64,000 bases of DNA from Actinomycetales bacterium (lineage in GTDB: Bacteria > Actinomycetota > Actinomycetes > S36-B12 > UBA5976). The translations under genes and the position numbers were made by a program. Positions 27,791 to 36,522 of this stretch are shown in pieces. The notes beneath the pieces are model-generated. The model ran no database searches, was not told where the DNA came from, and saw only the letters and a list, made by a program, of their open reading frames with translations. The DNA lies in the NCBI GenBank assembly GCA_018969715.1, contig JAGWXT010000001.1:138877-202876 (forward strand). Direction: 5' to 3'. Numbering within the stretch: the stretch's first letter is position 1; each line of letters starts with the position of its first letter.

Positions 27791-28171
27791 GTGCCCACCT
27801 TCGACGTCGTTGACCAGACCTATCTCGTCGCCCATCCTGCCCGGGTGCGTGCGATGGTCGGCACTCCGTCGACGTGGCCCGCGTGGTGGTCAGGCTGGCT
27901 GCTGACGGTGACCGAGGACCGGGGTGACTCGGGGGTGCGCTGGCTGGTCAGCCGCCCAGTGGAGGGGACCATGGAATTGTGGCTGGAGCGGCTGCCGGAG
28001 GGGACGCTCGTCCACCTCTTCCTGCGGGCCGAACCGCCGACGGGAACGTCGCGCCTGGGACGGCGCCCGGCGCGCTTCACCGCGGACCTCTCCCGCCAGT
28101 GGAAGGCCCAGATGTGGGCGCTGAAGGATGTCCTCGAGGCGGGCCGCCCCTCGGGGCAGCCGCCCCGCTGA
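27791..28171 (+). CDS. SRPBCC (polyketide cyclase/START-like) family protein
   Basis: A 126-residue protein of the helix-grip lipid-binding fold: it begins FDVVDQTYLVAHPARVRAMVG, then WPAWWSGWLLTVTEDRGDSGVRW, and ends with a helix RQWKAQMWALKDVLEAG. It belongs to an actinobacterial subgroup found with a second SRPBCC gene and a ROK kinase, as here. The ligand is unknown. No catalytic residues can be assigned. The upstream GTG at 27743 is less likely because it adds unmatched Cys/Arg-rich residues. Confidence 0.75.
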   Translation: MPTFDVVDQTYLVAHPARVRAMVGTPSTWPAWWSGWLLTVTEDRGDSGVRWLVSRPVEGTMELWLERLPEGTLVHLFLRAEPPTGTSRLGRRPARFTADLSRQWKAQMWALKDVLEAGRPSGQPPR

Positions 28172-28188
28172 GGTCGTTGGCCGGTCCC

Positions 28189-28959
28189 ATGCGGGTGCAT
28201 GTGGTGAGCGATGTCCACGGGGCGGCCACGTCGCTGGCCTCGGCCGGGGACGGTGCGCACCTGGTGATCTGCCTCGGTGACCTCGTGGTGTTCACCGATT
28301 ACGCCAACCCCGGCCGCGGTGTGATGGGCACGCTGTTCGGGGCGAATGTGGCCGCCGAGTACATCCGACTGCGCACTGCGGGGCAGTTCGCACAGGCGCG
28401 GCAGTATGCCGACCGCCACTGGCAGCGGCTCCCCGGGGATCGGGATGCGTTGATCGGTGAGCAGATCGCTGCCCAGTACGACGCACTGTTCGCCGCCCTG
28501 CCCACCCCGGCCCTGCTGATCTACGGGAATGTCGATGTCCCGGCACTGTGGCCACCGCGCCTGCGCGCAGGGCACCGGGTCTGTGATGGCGAGGTCGTGG
28601 AGATCGCGGGTGTGCGGTTCGGGTTCATCGGTGGGGGGCTGCGCACCCGGTACCGAACACCGTATGAACTCGATGACGGGCAGTACGCCGACCGCGTGGC
28701 CGGGCTGGGGCCGGTGGACGTCCTGTGCAGCCACATCCCCTGCGCTCTGCCCGAGATCACCTACGACGTCATCGCCCGACGCTTCGAGCGCGGCAGCGAG
28801 GCGCTGCTGGCCTATGTGCGGCAGGTGCAGCCGCGCCTGCACCTGCATGGCCATGTGCACCAACCGCTGCGGTCGCGCCAGCGAGTGGGCCGCACGGAGT
28901 GCATCAATGTCGGCCACTTCGCCGCGACCGGCACGCCCTTTCGCCTCGACCTGCCATGA
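28189..28959 (+). CDS. Calcineurin-like metallophosphoesterase
   Basis: A 256-residue cytosolic protein with the metallophosphoesterase motifs in order: SDVHG (residues 7-11), LGDLV, GNVD in place of GNHD, SHIP, and HGHVHQP at the end, giving a dinuclear metal site. The replacement of His by Val in GNVD is seen in some YfcE-like and TTHA0053-like members. The N-terminal domain includes an inserted helical part (residues 45-100). The substrate is unknown. It follows the SRPBCC gene by 17 bp in a conserved cluster. Confidence 0.85.
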   Translation: MRVHVVSDVHGAATSLASAGDGAHLVICLGDLVVFTDYANPGRGVMGTLFGANVAAEYIRLRTAGQFAQARQYADRHWQRLPGDRDALIGEQIAAQYDALFAALPTPALLIYGNVDVPALWPPRLRAGHRVCDGEVVEIAGVRFGFIGGGLRTRYRTPYELDDGQYADRVAGLGPVDVLCSHIPCALPEITYDVIARRFERGSEALLAYVRQVQPRLHLHGHVHQPLRSRQRVGRTECINVGHFAATGTPFRLDLP

Positions 28960-28984
28960 GCGGCACCTTCGGCGCGGCCGGTGC

Positions 28985-28990
28985 TACGGT
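28985..28990 (+). promoter_or_regulatory. Putative -10 box of a leaderless promoter
   Basis: TACGGT ends 6 nt before GTG 28997; no Shine-Dalgarno is visible. Confidence 0.4.
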
Positions 28991-28996
28991 CACCCG

Positions 28997-29431
28997 GTGT
29001 CGCAGAGCACCACATCGACAATCGTGATCGCCGCCCCCGCGGCCACGGTGATGGACGTCATCGCTGATGTCCAGGCCTACCCGGAGTGGACCCCCTTCAC
29101 CGCGACGGAGGTGCTGGAGCGGGATGCGCAGGGGCGACCCAGCCGCGCCCACTTCTCACTGCGCAGTGGCGGGATCAGCGATGAGCAGGTGATGGCCTAC
29201 ACGTGGCAGCCGGAGGCGGTGACCTGGACCCAGGTGGAGGGCCGGCTGCTTCGCTCGCTGGTGGGCGTCTACCAGGTGAGACCGGCACTGGATGCCACAT
29301 GTGAGGTGACCTACGACCTGACGGCGGAGCCGGTGCTGCCCATGATCGGTGCCCTGCGCCGGCGGGCGGAGAAGGTGATCGTCGACACCGCATTGAAGGG
29401 GCTCAAGGAGCGTGCCGAGTCCCTCGCCTGA
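28997..29431 (+). CDS. SRPBCC family protein (Rv2185c-like)
   Basis: A 144-residue START/SRPBCC protein that I align with M. tuberculosis Rv2185c: STIVIAAPAATVMDVIADVQAYPEWTPF (split here), YTWQPEAVTWTQVEGRLLRSLVGVY, VTYDLTAEPVLPMIGALRRRAEKVIVDTALKGLKERAE. The C-terminal helix caps the lipid-binding cavity. A role in lipid or polyketide handling is likely from the fold but unproven. Its end overlaps the next gene by 20 bp. Confidence 0.85.
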   Translation: MSQSTTSTIVIAAPAATVMDVIADVQAYPEWTPFTATEVLERDAQGRPSRAHFSLRSGGISDEQVMAYTWQPEAVTWTQVEGRLLRSLVGVYQVRPALDATCEVTYDLTAEPVLPMIGALRRRAEKVIVDTALKGLKERAESLA

Positions 29432-29816
29432 GCCGGCCCAGCCGGCGGGGCCGGCAGCCTCATCTGGGCGGTCCGGTGGTCCGGCGGGTGGCCGCGGCGA
29501 TGGCGGGCCGGACCGCGCGGCCGAGGAGGCGGCCGCCGTCGTGGCGCTGATCGGGGAGTGGCTGCGGGCGGCTGGCGTCGCCAATCATGCCGGGGCCGGT
29601 GCGGCCGGGGCGGGTGCGGGCGGGGGTGGTGTACCCGGGGCCGATGCGGCGGACGGGGGTGCACCGGCAGCGGCGAGCTGCACGTGGTGTCCCCTGTGCC
29701 AGGCGGCACAGGCGGTTGGCTCGGCCGGCCCGGAGGTGACCGGTCACCTGACGGACGCACTGGCTGCCCTGCTGCGCGCCGCGCGTGCCCTCAGCGGTGG
29801 GAGCAGGCACCCGTGA
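29412..29816 (+). CDS. Ala/Gly-rich protein with CxxCPxC motif, unknown function
   Basis: A 134-residue protein whose first 85 residues are low-complexity Ala/Gly/Pro. The conserved part is C-terminal: CTWCPLCQAAQAV, then PEVTGHLTDALAALLRAARAL. A three-cysteine CxxCPxC knuckle followed by an amphipathic helix is typical of a small actinobacterial family between SRPBCC and ROK-kinase genes. Metal binding is likely but the role is unknown. GTG 29412 is the only start upstream of the domain that I could support, and its Shine-Dalgarno spacing is poor. Confidence 0.6.
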   Translation: MPSPSPEPAQPAGPAASSGRSGGPAGGRGDGGPDRAAEEAAAVVALIGEWLRAAGVANHAGAGAAGAGAGGGGVPGADAADGGAPAAASCTWCPLCQAAQAVGSAGPEVTGHLTDALAALLRAARALSGGSRHP

Positions 29817-30805
29817 GTGCCCGCCAGGCGGACCTGCCCCCGGCGCGGAACCTCGCTGTCGGCGTCGACATCGGCGGCACGAAGATCGCCGCCGGGCTGG
29901 TGGACGAAGTGGGCAACCTTTTGCGGCGCTCAGTGCGGCCCACGCCCAGTCAGGACACGCGGGCGATCGCCGCGGCGATCGTTGAGCTCATCGATGAGGT
30001 CGCCGGTGGCCGGCCGGTGGCATGGATCGGCGTCGGAGCGGCGGGCTGTGTCGACACCGACGCCGGTGTCGTCCACTTCGCCCCGCACCTCGCCTGGCGC
30101 GGTGAGCCACTGCGGGATGTGCTCACCGACCGGATCGGTCGGCCCGTCCTGGTGGACAACGACGCCAATGGCGCAGCCTGGGCGGAGTACCGATTCGGGG
30201 CCGGACGCGGCTATCGGGACATGGTCATGGTGACCCTTGGCACCGGGATCGGCGGTGGCATCATCGCCGGGGGTCGGCTCTACCGGGGTGGCCTGGGCAT
30301 GGCCGGTGAATTCGGTCACCTGGTTCTCGTCCGGGGCGGACGGCAGTGTCCCTGTGGGCGCTGTGGATGCTGGGAGGCCTACTGCAGTGGCCGTGCCCTC
30401 GTGCACGAGGCGGCAACGCTCATGGCCCGGGAAACCGGTCTGCCGAGTCTGCTTGCGAGTCTGGCCGGGGGGGATCCCAGTCGTGTCACCGGACCGATGG
30501 TCGCGAAGGCCGCCGATGCCGGCTGCCCGACTGCCCTTGCTGCCTCGCGCATGATCGGCACTGCACTCGGGGAGGGCCTGGTCACGCTCACCGCGGTGGT
30601 GGATCCGAGCCTGTTCGTCATCGGCGGTGGCGCCGGGGCGGGCGCCCGCCACCTGCTTGCCCCTGCCCGGCTCGCCTACCGGGAGGGGGTCTCCGGTGCC
30701 GCCCACCGTCCGGTGGCGACCATCGTTGCGGCCCACTTCGGGGCGGAAGCGGGCATTGTGGGCATCGCTGATCTCGCGCGGGTCGCCGGCTCCATCCACG
30801 GCTGA
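29813..30805 (+). CDS. ROK family glucokinase
   Basis: Sugar kinase, 330 residues, probably phosphorylating glucose. ATP-binding motif DIGGTKIAAGLVDE is near residue 18, the sugar-binding catalytic Asp is in VLVDNDANGAAWAEYRFG, and the ROK zinc motif reads CPCGRCGCWEAYCSGRAL. GTLGTGIGGGII-type phosphate loop is VTLGTGIGGGIIAGG. There is no N-terminal HTH domain, so it is an enzyme rather than an XylR/NagC repressor. GTG 29813 overlaps the previous stop (GTGA). A strong hairpin follows the stop. Confidence 0.92.
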   Translation: MSARQADLPPARNLAVGVDIGGTKIAAGLVDEVGNLLRRSVRPTPSQDTRAIAAAIVELIDEVAGGRPVAWIGVGAAGCVDTDAGVVHFAPHLAWRGEPLRDVLTDRIGRPVLVDNDANGAAWAEYRFGAGRGYRDMVMVTLGTGIGGGIIAGGRLYRGGLGMAGEFGHLVLVRGGRQCPCGRCGCWEAYCSGRALVHEAATLMARETGLPSLLASLAGGDPSRVTGPMVAKAADAGCPTALAASRMIGTALGEGLVTLTAVVDPSLFVIGGGAGAGARHLLAPARLAYREGVSGAAHRPVATIVAAHFGAEAGIVGIADLARVAGSIHG

Positions 30806-30836
30806 TCGGAGGGGGCAGCACCGCCCCCATCCGATC
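30804..30836 (+). terminator. Intrinsic terminator-like hairpin after ROK kinase
   Basis: GATCGGAGGGGGC and GCCCCCATCCGATC form a 13-bp stem with one bulged base around a 6-nt loop, starting inside the stop codon. It lacks a U tract, as usual for high-GC actinobacteria. Confidence 0.65.
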
Positions 30837-30889
30837 CCCAATGAGCCTCGCGCCGCCCGCCGACCCCATCCGCGGCACTAGGACGGGGC

Positions 30890-31480
30890 ATGGCCATCGT
30901 CACCCCAGCCGTGCTCGCCGACCCCGTCAACCCGGCCGTCCTCGCCGGCCCGTCGATCATCTGGACGGCGGCGGTCCTCGCGCTGGCGGGGGTGGTCGCC
31001 CTCGCGGCGAGCATCGTGGACATGCGCACCCGTGAGATCCCCGACCGTCTCACCGTCGGCGCACTCATCGCGATGGGCGGCCTCCTCGGCCTGGCCTGGC
31101 TGTTCGGCATGGTCACCGGCACTCCTGACCCGCGGATCCCGGTGCGCGCCGCCCTCCTCGGTGCGGTGATCGCGGCGGCCTATCTGGGCCTTGCCCTCCT
31201 GCCCGGACGGGGACTCGGCGGGGGTGATGTGAAGCTCATCCCGACACTGGCGGCGAGCCTGGGCTGGCTCGGGGTGGATGCGACGGTCCTCGGCACGCTG
31301 ATCGCGCCGTTCGTCCTGGCAACGCTGGGAATCCTGGCCGGTGCGGTCATTGCCGCCTGCCGCACCTGGCCCATCCGCCTGCACCTCTCCGGTCACCTGC
31401 GCGTGGCATTCGCACCGTGGTGTGCCGCCGGCTGGGCGGTGGCCGTCCTCGTGTCCGCAATGGCGGCGGGATACGGCTGA
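30890..31480 (+). CDS. A24 family prepilin peptidase, peptidase domain only
   Basis: Integral membrane aspartic protease, 196 residues, about six membrane helices. The catalytic Asp residues are in SIVDMRTREIPDRLT and in GLGGGDVKLIP (the GxGD motif). The N-terminal methyltransferase domain of PilD is absent, as in many actinobacterial and TadV-like enzymes. No pilin or secretion genes lie in the window. It precedes the shikimate operon, a placement I recall from other actinobacteria. Confidence 0.88.
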   Translation: MAIVTPAVLADPVNPAVLAGPSIIWTAAVLALAGVVALAASIVDMRTREIPDRLTVGALIAMGGLLGLAWLFGMVTGTPDPRIPVRAALLGAVIAAAYLGLALLPGRGLGGGDVKLIPTLAASLGWLGVDATVLGTLIAPFVLATLGILAGAVIAACRTWPIRLHLSGHLRVAFAPWCAAGWAVAVLVSAMAAGYG

Positions 31481-31553
31481 ACCGGCAGTGACCGGCTGAA
31501 CCGGCGGTGATGAGCGTCGGTTGCACCGGGGTATTCGTGCCAGACTGAGGCGC

Positions 31554-32732
31554 GTGCTGCGCTGGCTGACCGCGGGGGAGAGCCACGGCCCGGCGCTCAC
31601 CGGGATTCTGGAGGGGCTGCCCACCGGCGTGCAGATCACGAGTGCGCAGATCGCGGAGCAGTTGGCGCGGCGTCGCCTCGGTCACGGTCGCGGCGCCCGG
31701 ATGGCCTTCGAGGCAGATGAGGTCGCCATCCTCGGTGGCGTCCGGCATGGCATCACGCTCGGCGGGCCCATCGCACTGCGGATCGGCAACACCGAGTGGC
31801 CGAAGTGGCAGCAGGTCATGGCAGCCGACCCCGTCGACCCCGAGGTGTTGGCCGGCCTGGCGCGCAATGCCCCGCTGACGCGACCCCGACCGGGCCATGC
31901 CGATCTCGTCGGCATGCAGAAGTACGGCTTCGATGACGCCCGTCCGATCCTCGAGCGCGCCAGTGCCCGCGAGACCGCAATGCGAGTGGGCCTGGCCGCG
32001 TTCGCGCGGTCCTTCCTCAGCCAGGTCGCTGGGATCGACGTCCTGTCCCACGTCGTCGCACTGGGTGGGGCCAGTGCCGCCCCGGGCACCCTGCCCGCAC
32101 CAGCGGATCTCGCCGCCATCGACGCCGATCCGGTGCGCTGCCTGGACCCGGTGGGAAGTGCCGCGATGTCGGCCGAGATCGACGCTGCCCACCGCGCGGG
32201 GGACACCTTGGGCGGGGTGATCGAGGTTGTCGTCCACGGACTGCCCCCGGGGCTCGGCAGCCATGTGCATGGCGATCGACGACTTGATGCACGACTGGCC
32301 GGTGCGGTCATGGGCATCCAGGCGATCAAGGGGGTGGAGATCGGCGATGGCTTCACCTCGGCGCGGCTTCGAGGCAGTCAGGCGCACGATGAGATCGTCA
32401 CCACGCCCGACGGCCTGCGTCGACTCACCGGCCGTTCCGGCGGGACCGAGGGGGGGATGTCAACCGGCGAGGTGCTGCGCGTGCGGGCGGCGATGAAGCC
32501 GATCAGCACGGTGCCCCGTGCCCTGCGCACCGTCGACGTTGCCACCGGTGAGCCGGCTACCGCGATCAACCAGCGCTCGGACGTCTGCGCGGTTCCCGCG
32601 GCGGGGATCGTGGCCGAAGCAATGGTGGCGCTCGTGCTGGCTGATGCGGTGCTGGAGAAGTTCGGCGGCGACAGCGTCGCTGAGACCGCCCGGAACCTTG
32701 CCGGGTACCTGGCGACCCTGTCGGTGCACTGA
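31554..32732 (+). CDS. aroC: Chorismate synthase
   Basis: Last step of the shikimate pathway, making chorismate from EPSP with reduced flavin. The 392-residue protein has [21 protein letters not shown] (split motif at the N-terminus), [56 protein letters not shown] and [14 protein letters not shown] (FMN/EPSP-binding region). GTG 31554 is preceded by GAGG at 3 nt and by CAGACT 7 nt upstream, so the message may be leaderless. First gene of aroC-aroKB-aroQ-efp-nusB. Confidence 0.96.
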   Translation: MLRWLTAGESHGPALTGILEGLPTGVQITSAQIAEQLARRRLGHGRGARMAFEADEVAILGGVRHGITLGGPIALRIGNTEWPKWQQVMAADPVDPEVLAGLARNAPLTRPRPGHADLVGMQKYGFDDARPILERASARETAMRVGLAAFARSFLSQVAGIDVLSHVVALGGASAAPGTLPAPADLAAIDADPVRCLDPVGSAAMSAEIDAAHRAGDTLGGVIEVVVHGLPPGLGSHVHGDRRLDARLAGAVMGIQAIKGVEIGDGFTSARLRGSQAHDEIVTTPDGLRRLTGRSGGTEGGMSTGEVLRVRAAMKPISTVPRALRTVDVATGEPATAINQRSDVCAVPAAGIVAEAMVALVLADAVLEKFGGDSVAETARNLAGYLATLSVH

Positions 32733-32734
32733 TC

Positions 32735-34363
32735 GTGCCGCCAGTGGTCGTGCTCATCGGCGCACCCGGCAGCGGCAAGTCGACGGTCGGTCGAGCGGTC
32801 GCGGAGCAGCTTGGAGTGGCGTTCCGGGACACGGACGCCGATATCGAGCAGCGCTACCGGATGACGATCGCCGAGATGTTCACGTGCGAGGGGGAGGCCG
32901 TCTTCCGGCAGCGGGAGCGGGCCGCCGTGCACTGCGCCCTCGCCGAGCACGCAGGGGTGCTGGCCCTGGGCGGGGGCGCCATCCTGGACCCGATGACGCG
33001 GGGCGACCTCGCCGCCTACAGCGCACGGGGCGGATGCGTGGCGTGGCTGCAGATCAGCGCCGCGGTGGCGGCGCGCCGCGTCGGCCTGGGTGCTGGGCGG
33101 CCACTGCTGTTGGGCAACGTCCGATCCCAGTTGGTCACCCTGCTCGGCGAGCGGGAGCCGCACTATCGGGAGGTCGCCGACCTCGTCATCAACGGCGATG
33201 AGCTCACCGTGGCGGCGGCGGCTCGGGCAGTCGTCGCAGGCGCACCGGCCGTCGTCACCGTTGCCGGGGAGTCGGCGACCACGGTGCTGATCGGTCGGGG
33301 TCTGGTGGGGCGGGTGGCCGCAACGCTGGCCGAGTTGGTGACGCCGCTGCGGGTGGCCGTGATCGCGCCGCCTCGGCAGCGTGAGCACACCGTCCAGATC
33401 GCCGGGTCGCTGGCGGCCCTGGGCATGCGGCCCACGATGATCGAGGTCCCCGATGGGGAGCCGGCGAAGTCCGCGGCGGTCGCCCAGCACTGCTGGGAGC
33501 GGTTGGGTGAATCCGGCTTCACTCGCAGCGATGCGATCGTCGCCGTCGGCGGTGGCGCCATCACCGACCTGGGTGGCTTCGTCGCGGCAACCTGGCTGCG
33601 GGGAGTGCCGGTGCTCCACGTCCCCACGACGCTGCTGGGAATGGTCGATGCTGCGGTGGGCGGCAAGACCGGGATCAACACGGCCGCCGGGAAGAACCTC
33701 GTGGGGGTGTTCCACCCGCCGGCCGCAGTCATCTGCGACCTCGACAGTCTGTCCACCCTGCCGCGCGCGGACCTCGCGGCGGGACTGGCCGAAGTGGTGA
33801 AGGCGGGGTTCGTCCGCGACCCCGAGATCCTCGCCCTCGTCGCGGCGGATCCGCAGGGCGCCCTGGCCTGGGATGATCCGACACTGCGCACCCTGATCGA
33901 GCGCGCGATCCGCGTCAAGGCGCAGATCGTCGGCCAGGACCTGCGGGAAACCGCCGGGGGTCCGGGCGGCCGGGAGATCCTCAACTACGGTCATACGCTC
34001 GGGCATGCGATCGAGCATGTGGAGCAGTACCGGTGGCGCCATGGCGACTGCGTTGCGGTGGGCATGGTGTTCGCGGCCGAGGTTGCCGCGGTGAGCGGGC
34101 TGCTCGAGTCCGGAGTCGTGGACCAACATCGGGCGCTGCTCGGCAGCCTCGGTCTGCCGACCTCCTACCCGGATGCGTCGGGCTTTGACCGGATGCGGGC
34201 AGTGATGGCCGTCGACAAGAAGGCGCGTGGGGAGGTGCTCTCTTTCATCCTGCTCACCGGCATCGGCCAGCCGGTTCGGTACACCCCGGAGGAACGGATC
34301 CTCCGCGAGGCGTGGCGGCGCATCACGACAACGGCGAGGCCCGCAGAAGGGAGTGCACAGTGA
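32735..34363 (+). CDS. aroKB: Fused shikimate kinase / 3-dehydroquinate synthase
   Basis: Bifunctional 542-residue protein. Residues 1-165 are shikimate kinase: P-loop GAPGSGKSTVG at 9-19, FRDTDADIEQRY with the shikimate/Mg Asp residues, RERAAV and ALGGGAILDP. Residues 180-535 are 3-dehydroquinate synthase: VAVGGGAITDLGGFVAATWLRG (split), VPTTLLGMVDAAVGGKTGIN, KNLVGVFHPP, and NYGHTLGHAIE with Zn ligands. The two genes are separate in M. tuberculosis. There is no stop or frameshift between them: the linker is a short Ala-rich segment. GTG 32735 lies 2 bp after aroC. Confidence 0.95.
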   Translation: MPPVVVLIGAPGSGKSTVGRAVAEQLGVAFRDTDADIEQRYRMTIAEMFTCEGEAVFRQRERAAVHCALAEHAGVLALGGGAILDPMTRGDLAAYSARGGCVAWLQISAAVAARRVGLGAGRPLLLGNVRSQLVTLLGEREPHYREVADLVINGDELTVAAAARAVVAGAPAVVTVAGESATTVLIGRGLVGRVAATLAELVTPLRVAVIAPPRQREHTVQIAGSLAALGMRPTMIEVPDGEPAKSAAVAQHCWERLGESGFTRSDAIVAVGGGAITDLGGFVAATWLRGVPVLHVPTTLLGMVDAAVGGKTGINTAAGKNLVGVFHPPAAVICDLDSLSTLPRADLAAGLAEVVKAGFVRDPEILALVAADPQGALAWDDPTLRTLIERAIRVKAQIVGQDLRETAGGPGGREILNYGHTLGHAIEHVEQYRWRHGDCVAVGMVFAAEVAAVSGLLESGVVDQHRALLGSLGLPTSYPDASGFDRMRAVMAVDKKARGEVLSFILLTGIGQPVRYTPEERILREAWRRITTTARPAEGSAQ

Positions 34364-34866
34364 ACGGTCAGCGGACGGTGCTGGTCCTCAACGGCCCCAA
34401 CCTCGGCCGGCTGGGCAGCCGCGAGCCGGACATCTACGGATCGGCCAGCCACGATGACCTCATCGCGGCATGTGCCGCCGCAGGTGCCGACAACGGCCTC
34501 AGCGTGGAGGTACGGCAGACCGATGACGAGGCCACGCTCATCGGGTGGCTGCATGAGGCGGCCGACGGGGGGCAGTGGGTGGTGCTCAATGCGGCAGCCT
34601 TCACCCATTACTCGTACGCGTTGCGCGATGCCTGCGCGATGCTGTCGGAGCGTTGTATCGAGGTGCACTTGACCAATCCGGCGGCCCGTGAGCAGTTTCG
34701 GCACACGTCCGTCATCGCCGGGGTGTGCCGCGGGACGATCGCCGGATTCGGCCTTGATTCCTACCGGCTGGCGCTCGCGGCCATCGGGCTGGCGATCCAG
34801 GCGAGGGTGTCCGGGGGAGGGGCCGCGAGGCCGCCGGCGGCCGGGGTGGATCAGGCGACGGCGTAG
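34360..34866 (+). CDS. aroQ: 3-dehydroquinate dehydratase, type II
   Basis: Dehydrates 3-dehydroquinate to 3-dehydroshikimate. The 168-residue protein has the type II motifs VLNGPNLGRLGSREPDIYG (Tyr and Arg of the lid), LNAAAFTHYSYALRDA and EVHLTNPAAREQFRHTSV, which holds the catalytic His. The Pro/Ala-rich C-terminal 20 residues are extra. GTG 34360 overlaps the aroKB stop (GTGA), indicating translational coupling. Confidence 0.95.
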   Translation: MNGQRTVLVLNGPNLGRLGSREPDIYGSASHDDLIAACAAAGADNGLSVEVRQTDDEATLIGWLHEAADGGQWVVLNAAAFTHYSYALRDACAMLSERCIEVHLTNPAAREQFRHTSVIAGVCRGTIAGFGLDSYRLALAAIGLAIQARVSGGGAARPPAAGVDQATA

Positions 34867-34908
34867 AGTCCGTCGAACAGCACATGACGATGACCGGGAG
34901 GAGTGCGG

Positions 34909-35472
34909 GTGGCGACGACCAACGACCTGAAGAACGGACTGGTGCTCCGACTCGACGGCCAACTGTGGACCGTTGTGGAGTTTCAGCACGTCAAGCCAGG
35001 CAAGGGTGGCGCCTTCGTCCGCACCAAGTTGAAGAGCATCATGTCGGGCAAGGTCGTTGACCGCACCTTCAATGCCGGCGTCCGCGTGGAGACCGCCACC
35101 GTGGACAAGCGCGATATGCAGTACCTCTACCGGGAACCCGACGGCTGGGTGTTCATGGACACCCAGTCCTACGACCAGCTCACGATCCCCGATTCGGTCA
35201 TTGGAGATTCCGCGCGGTGGCTGCTGGAGAACCAGAATGCGGTCGTCGCCCTGCACGAGGGAGCTCCCCTCTACCTGGAGCTGCCGGCGTCGGTGGAGCT
35301 GACCATCGAGTACACGGAGCCCGGGCTGCAAGGGGATCGATCCACTGGTGGGACCAAGCCGGCGCGGCTTGAGACCGGGGCCGAGGTCGCCGTCCCGCTG
35401 TTCATCGAGATCGGTGAGCGGATCCGGGTCGACACACGGGACGGCTCGTACCTCGGCCGGGCTGGGTCCTGA
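34909..35472 (+). CDS. efp: Translation elongation factor P
   Basis: Relieves ribosome stalling at polyproline stretches. The 187-residue protein has the three-domain EF-P layout: N-terminal KOW-like domain starting [23 protein letters not shown] (split), with the loop [10 protein letters not shown] carrying the Lys that can be modified, and the C-terminal [19 protein letters not shown] and [20 protein letters not shown] 34909 has GGGAGGAG 5 nt upstream; GTG 34903 lies inside that site and is less likely. Confidence 0.96.
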   Translation: MATTNDLKNGLVLRLDGQLWTVVEFQHVKPGKGGAFVRTKLKSIMSGKVVDRTFNAGVRVETATVDKRDMQYLYREPDGWVFMDTQSYDQLTIPDSVIGDSARWLLENQNAVVALHEGAPLYLELPASVELTIEYTEPGLQGDRSTGGTKPARLETGAEVAVPLFIEIGERIRVDTRDGSYLGRAGS

Positions 35473-35475
35473 CCG

Positions 35476-35955
35476 GTGCCGGCGCGCAGCCGGGCCCGCC
35501 GACGCGCCCTTGAGGTGCTCTACGCCGCTGAGGTCACCGGGCGGCCGCTGCTGGAGGTCTGGCAGGACGAGGAGGCCATCGACCCGCGCGCTCGTGCGAA
35601 TGAGTACACGGGACGACTGATCGGGCTGGTCGTCGCCGATCAGGCTCGCATTGACGCGCTGATCGCGGCACATGCCCTCGGGTGGAGTGTGGATCGGATG
35701 CCGGTGGTGGACCGCTCGATCCTGCGGCTGGCGGTGGCGGAACTGCTGGACGAGCCGGGAGTCCCGGTGGGGGTGGCGATCGACGAGGCCGTTGAACTGG
35801 CATCGTCACTGTCCACCGACGATTCACCCCGGTTTGTCAACGGCGTGCTGGCGGCGATCGCCGGTGACCTCGCCGTGACGGGAGAGCCGCCCGTGCACCG
35901 TCCTGCCGCTGGGTCAGCCGAGCAGGAGTCGTCCGCGGCTGATGCGCAGTCGTAG
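35476..35955 (+). CDS. nusB: Transcription antitermination factor NusB
   Basis: RNA-binding partner of NusE/S10 in rRNA antitermination, 159 residues, all-helical. Family segments: ARSRARRRALEVLYAAE at the N-terminus, VVDRSILRLAVAELL, and VAIDEAVELASSLSTDDSPRFVNGVLAAI. A 25-residue hydrophilic tail follows the fold and is antisense to the end of the Rieske gene (42 bp overlap). efp-nusB order matches other actinobacteria. Confidence 0.94.
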   Translation: MPARSRARRRALEVLYAAEVTGRPLLEVWQDEEAIDPRARANEYTGRLIGLVVADQARIDALIAAHALGWSVDRMPVVDRSILRLAVAELLDEPGVPVGVAIDEAVELASSLSTDDSPRFVNGVLAAIAGDLAVTGEPPVHRPAAGSAEQESSAADAQS

Positions 35956-36522
35956 GGGTGTGAGTCCCTTCGTGGCGGGGCCGCGCACCACCGCGCCGGT
36001 GGCCGCATTGAACTCGGAGCCGTGGCAGGGGCACAGGATCGTCGTGCGCGCGGGGTCATTGGGCACCGGCATGCCCGAGCAGGTGCACCCAGCGTGCGGG
36101 CAGATGGCATTGAATGCCTGGTACCTCCCCGCGGTGGGCTGGGTGACGACCACCGGGGTTCCGCCGGCCTGATACAGGCGCCCCCCGCCAGCTTGCACGG
36201 CCCGCGCGGGGCCGAGATTCGTCTGCTGTCCCGGGAGGCCCGCCGGCTGTGTCGTCGTGACCACGGCCGCGGACGGCGCGGGTGAACTTGCTGCAGCGGT
36301 CGCCCCCGCACGGCCGGTCAGTGCGATGGCGATACCCGTGCCGAGGATGGCGAGCAGGCCACGCCGACTCACGGGCGACGTCGTCGTCCGGACGGGGGTC
36401 GTCCCGGGGGCGGCCTCGGGGGTGGGGCCAGCGGTGGGGCCGGCGAACTCGGGGCCGGAGGCGGCGTGGGAGGGGGAGGCTGAGTCGGAGGGGGAGGCTG
36501 AGTCGGAACTGAAGAACGTCAT
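35914..36522 (-). CDS. Exported Rieske [2Fe-2S] protein
   Basis: A 202-residue protein with a Ser/Pro-rich N-terminus, then a twin-arginine-like signal SRRGLLAILGTGIAIAL (residues 51-68), then a single Rieske domain with ligands CPHAGCTCSG and CPCHGSEFN. It is not the bc1 subunit, which is at 18.6 kb. Such small exported Rieske proteins are common in actinobacteria; the redox partner is unknown. Its start overlaps the stop of the upstream glycosyltransferase gene (ATGA) and its end overlaps nusB. Confidence 0.85.
   Translation of the reverse strand: MTFFSSDSASPSDSASPSHAASGPEFAGPTAGPTPEAAPGTTPVRTTTSPVSRRGLLAILGTGIAIALTGRAGATAAASSPAPSAAVVTTTQPAGLPGQQTNLGPARAVQAGGGRLYQAGGTPVVVTQPTAGRYQAFNAICPHAGCTCSGMPVPNDPARTTILCPCHGSEFNAATGAVVRGPATKGLTPLRLRISRGRLLLG

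Noticed and set aside
32378-34129. 583-codon minus-strand ORF opposite aroC/aroKB
   Set aside because: Shadow of two well-supported enzymes; no recognisable motif.
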